Source of the DNA: an uncultured Hyphomicrobiales bacterium
Lineage (GTDB): Bacteria > Pseudomonadota > Alphaproteobacteria > Rhizobiales > Xanthobacteraceae
DNA: 42,358 bases
NCBI GenBank assembly: GCA_903885555.1
Contig: CAISIV010000180.1
Span: 1-42,358 of the forward strand
Reading direction: 5' to 3'
Shown: piece after piece, positions 42,263 through 42,358 of the stretch
Numbering within the stretch: the stretch's first letter is position 1
Layout: each line of letters begins with the position of its first letter
The notes under the pieces: generated by a model
Told to the model about the DNA's origin: nothing
Seen by the model: the letters and a program-made list of their open reading frames with translations, nothing else
Database searches by the model: none
Position numbers and translations under genes: made by a program

Positions 42263-42358
42263 CGGCGGGCAAGCTGTGCCCCGCGAATCAGGTGAGACCA
42301 TGACAAGACGACCGCGCCGGAACCACACCCCGGGCTTCAAGGCTAAGGTAGCGCTTGC
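42263..42358 (+). mobile_element. Left part of an IS3-family insertion sequence, cut by window edge
   Basis: The element's first transposase frame starts at 42300. Its left boundary is not certain: it lies somewhere in about 42235-42265, where the small gene loses its native sequence. The right end, inverted repeat and target duplication are outside the window. Confidence 0.55.
42300..42358 (+). CDS. IS3-family transposase OrfA, N-terminal part
   Basis: Only about 20 codons are visible: MTRRPRRNHTPGFKAKVALA. The pattern of basic residues followed by (S/T)PxFKAKVALAA is diagnostic for the helix-turn-helix OrfA of IS3-group elements, which binds the inverted repeats and is fused by frameshift to the OrfB integrase domain. 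GGTGAG precedes the ATG. The rest lies beyond the window. Confidence 0.85.
   Translation, partial: MTRRPRRNHTPGFKAKVAL

Overview
The window is high-GC DNA from an alphaproteobacterium of the order Hyphomicrobiales (Rhizobiales), most likely Xanthobacteraceae/Nitrobacteraceae-like. This rests on the DivJ-like cell-cycle kinase, MucR, DUF6456, DUF1491, DUF2336 and DUF5330 proteins, a phasin, a FixK-like Crp/Fnr regulator, EcfG-type promoter motifs, CtrA-type boxes and many orphan Bug-type solute receptors. A species cannot be named. No tRNA, rRNA, CRISPR array or prophage was seen.

Layout. 1-5.1 kb (minus strand): methylmalonyl-CoA mutase (large subunit cut by the window edge, and small subunit) downstream of a folP-folB-folK folate operon, with ATGA start/stop overlaps, preceded by two small DUF proteins. 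5.5-11 kb (plus): M20 peptidase, Sel1-repeat protein, Uup-type ABC-F ATPase, a ModA-like binding protein and a RidA protein. 11-13.6 kb: a TauD-type dioxygenase facing an orphan Bug receptor that has a textbook sigma-54 promoter, then a small AT-rich membrane protein. 13.7-18.6 kb: ABC-2 exporter pair, L-2-haloacid dehalogenase, and a divergent aminotransferase/2-hydroxyacid dehydrogenase pair with overlapping ends, then a phasin. 18.8-24.5 kb: a sugar-acid locus with a GntR regulator, three Bug receptors and glucarate dehydratase, controlled from twin palindromic operators. 24.5-27.8 kb: LysR, TSUP exporter, a small winged-helix-like protein, a Crp/Fnr regulator and a secreted hypothetical.

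28-33.4 kb: three small stress-type proteins (DUF3597, YidB-like, GlsB-like), a gene graveyard built from fragments of two genes whose intact relatives flank it, a metal sensor/exporter pair (CsoR/RcnR family plus RcnA with an extra domain), a membrane glycosyltransferase and iron superoxide dismutase. 33.7-42.4 kb: envelope, cell-cycle and regulation genes (FEPK-repeat membrane protein, MucR, DUF6456, SufE, DUF5330, DivJ-like kinase, peptidoglycan-binding protein, DUF1491, ferritin-like DUF892, DUF2336), ending in the start of an IS3-family insertion sequence.

No wholly new multi-gene system is evident. The least ordinary signals are the chimeric pseudogene at 29.4-29.6 kb, the C-H-C metal sensor paired with an enlarged RcnA, three candidate EcfG stress promoters in front of phasin, sodB and the DUF892 gene, two CtrA-like boxes, the sigma-54-driven orphan receptor, and the possible haloacid to hydroxyacid to oxoacid to amino acid gene group at 15.4-18.1 kb.
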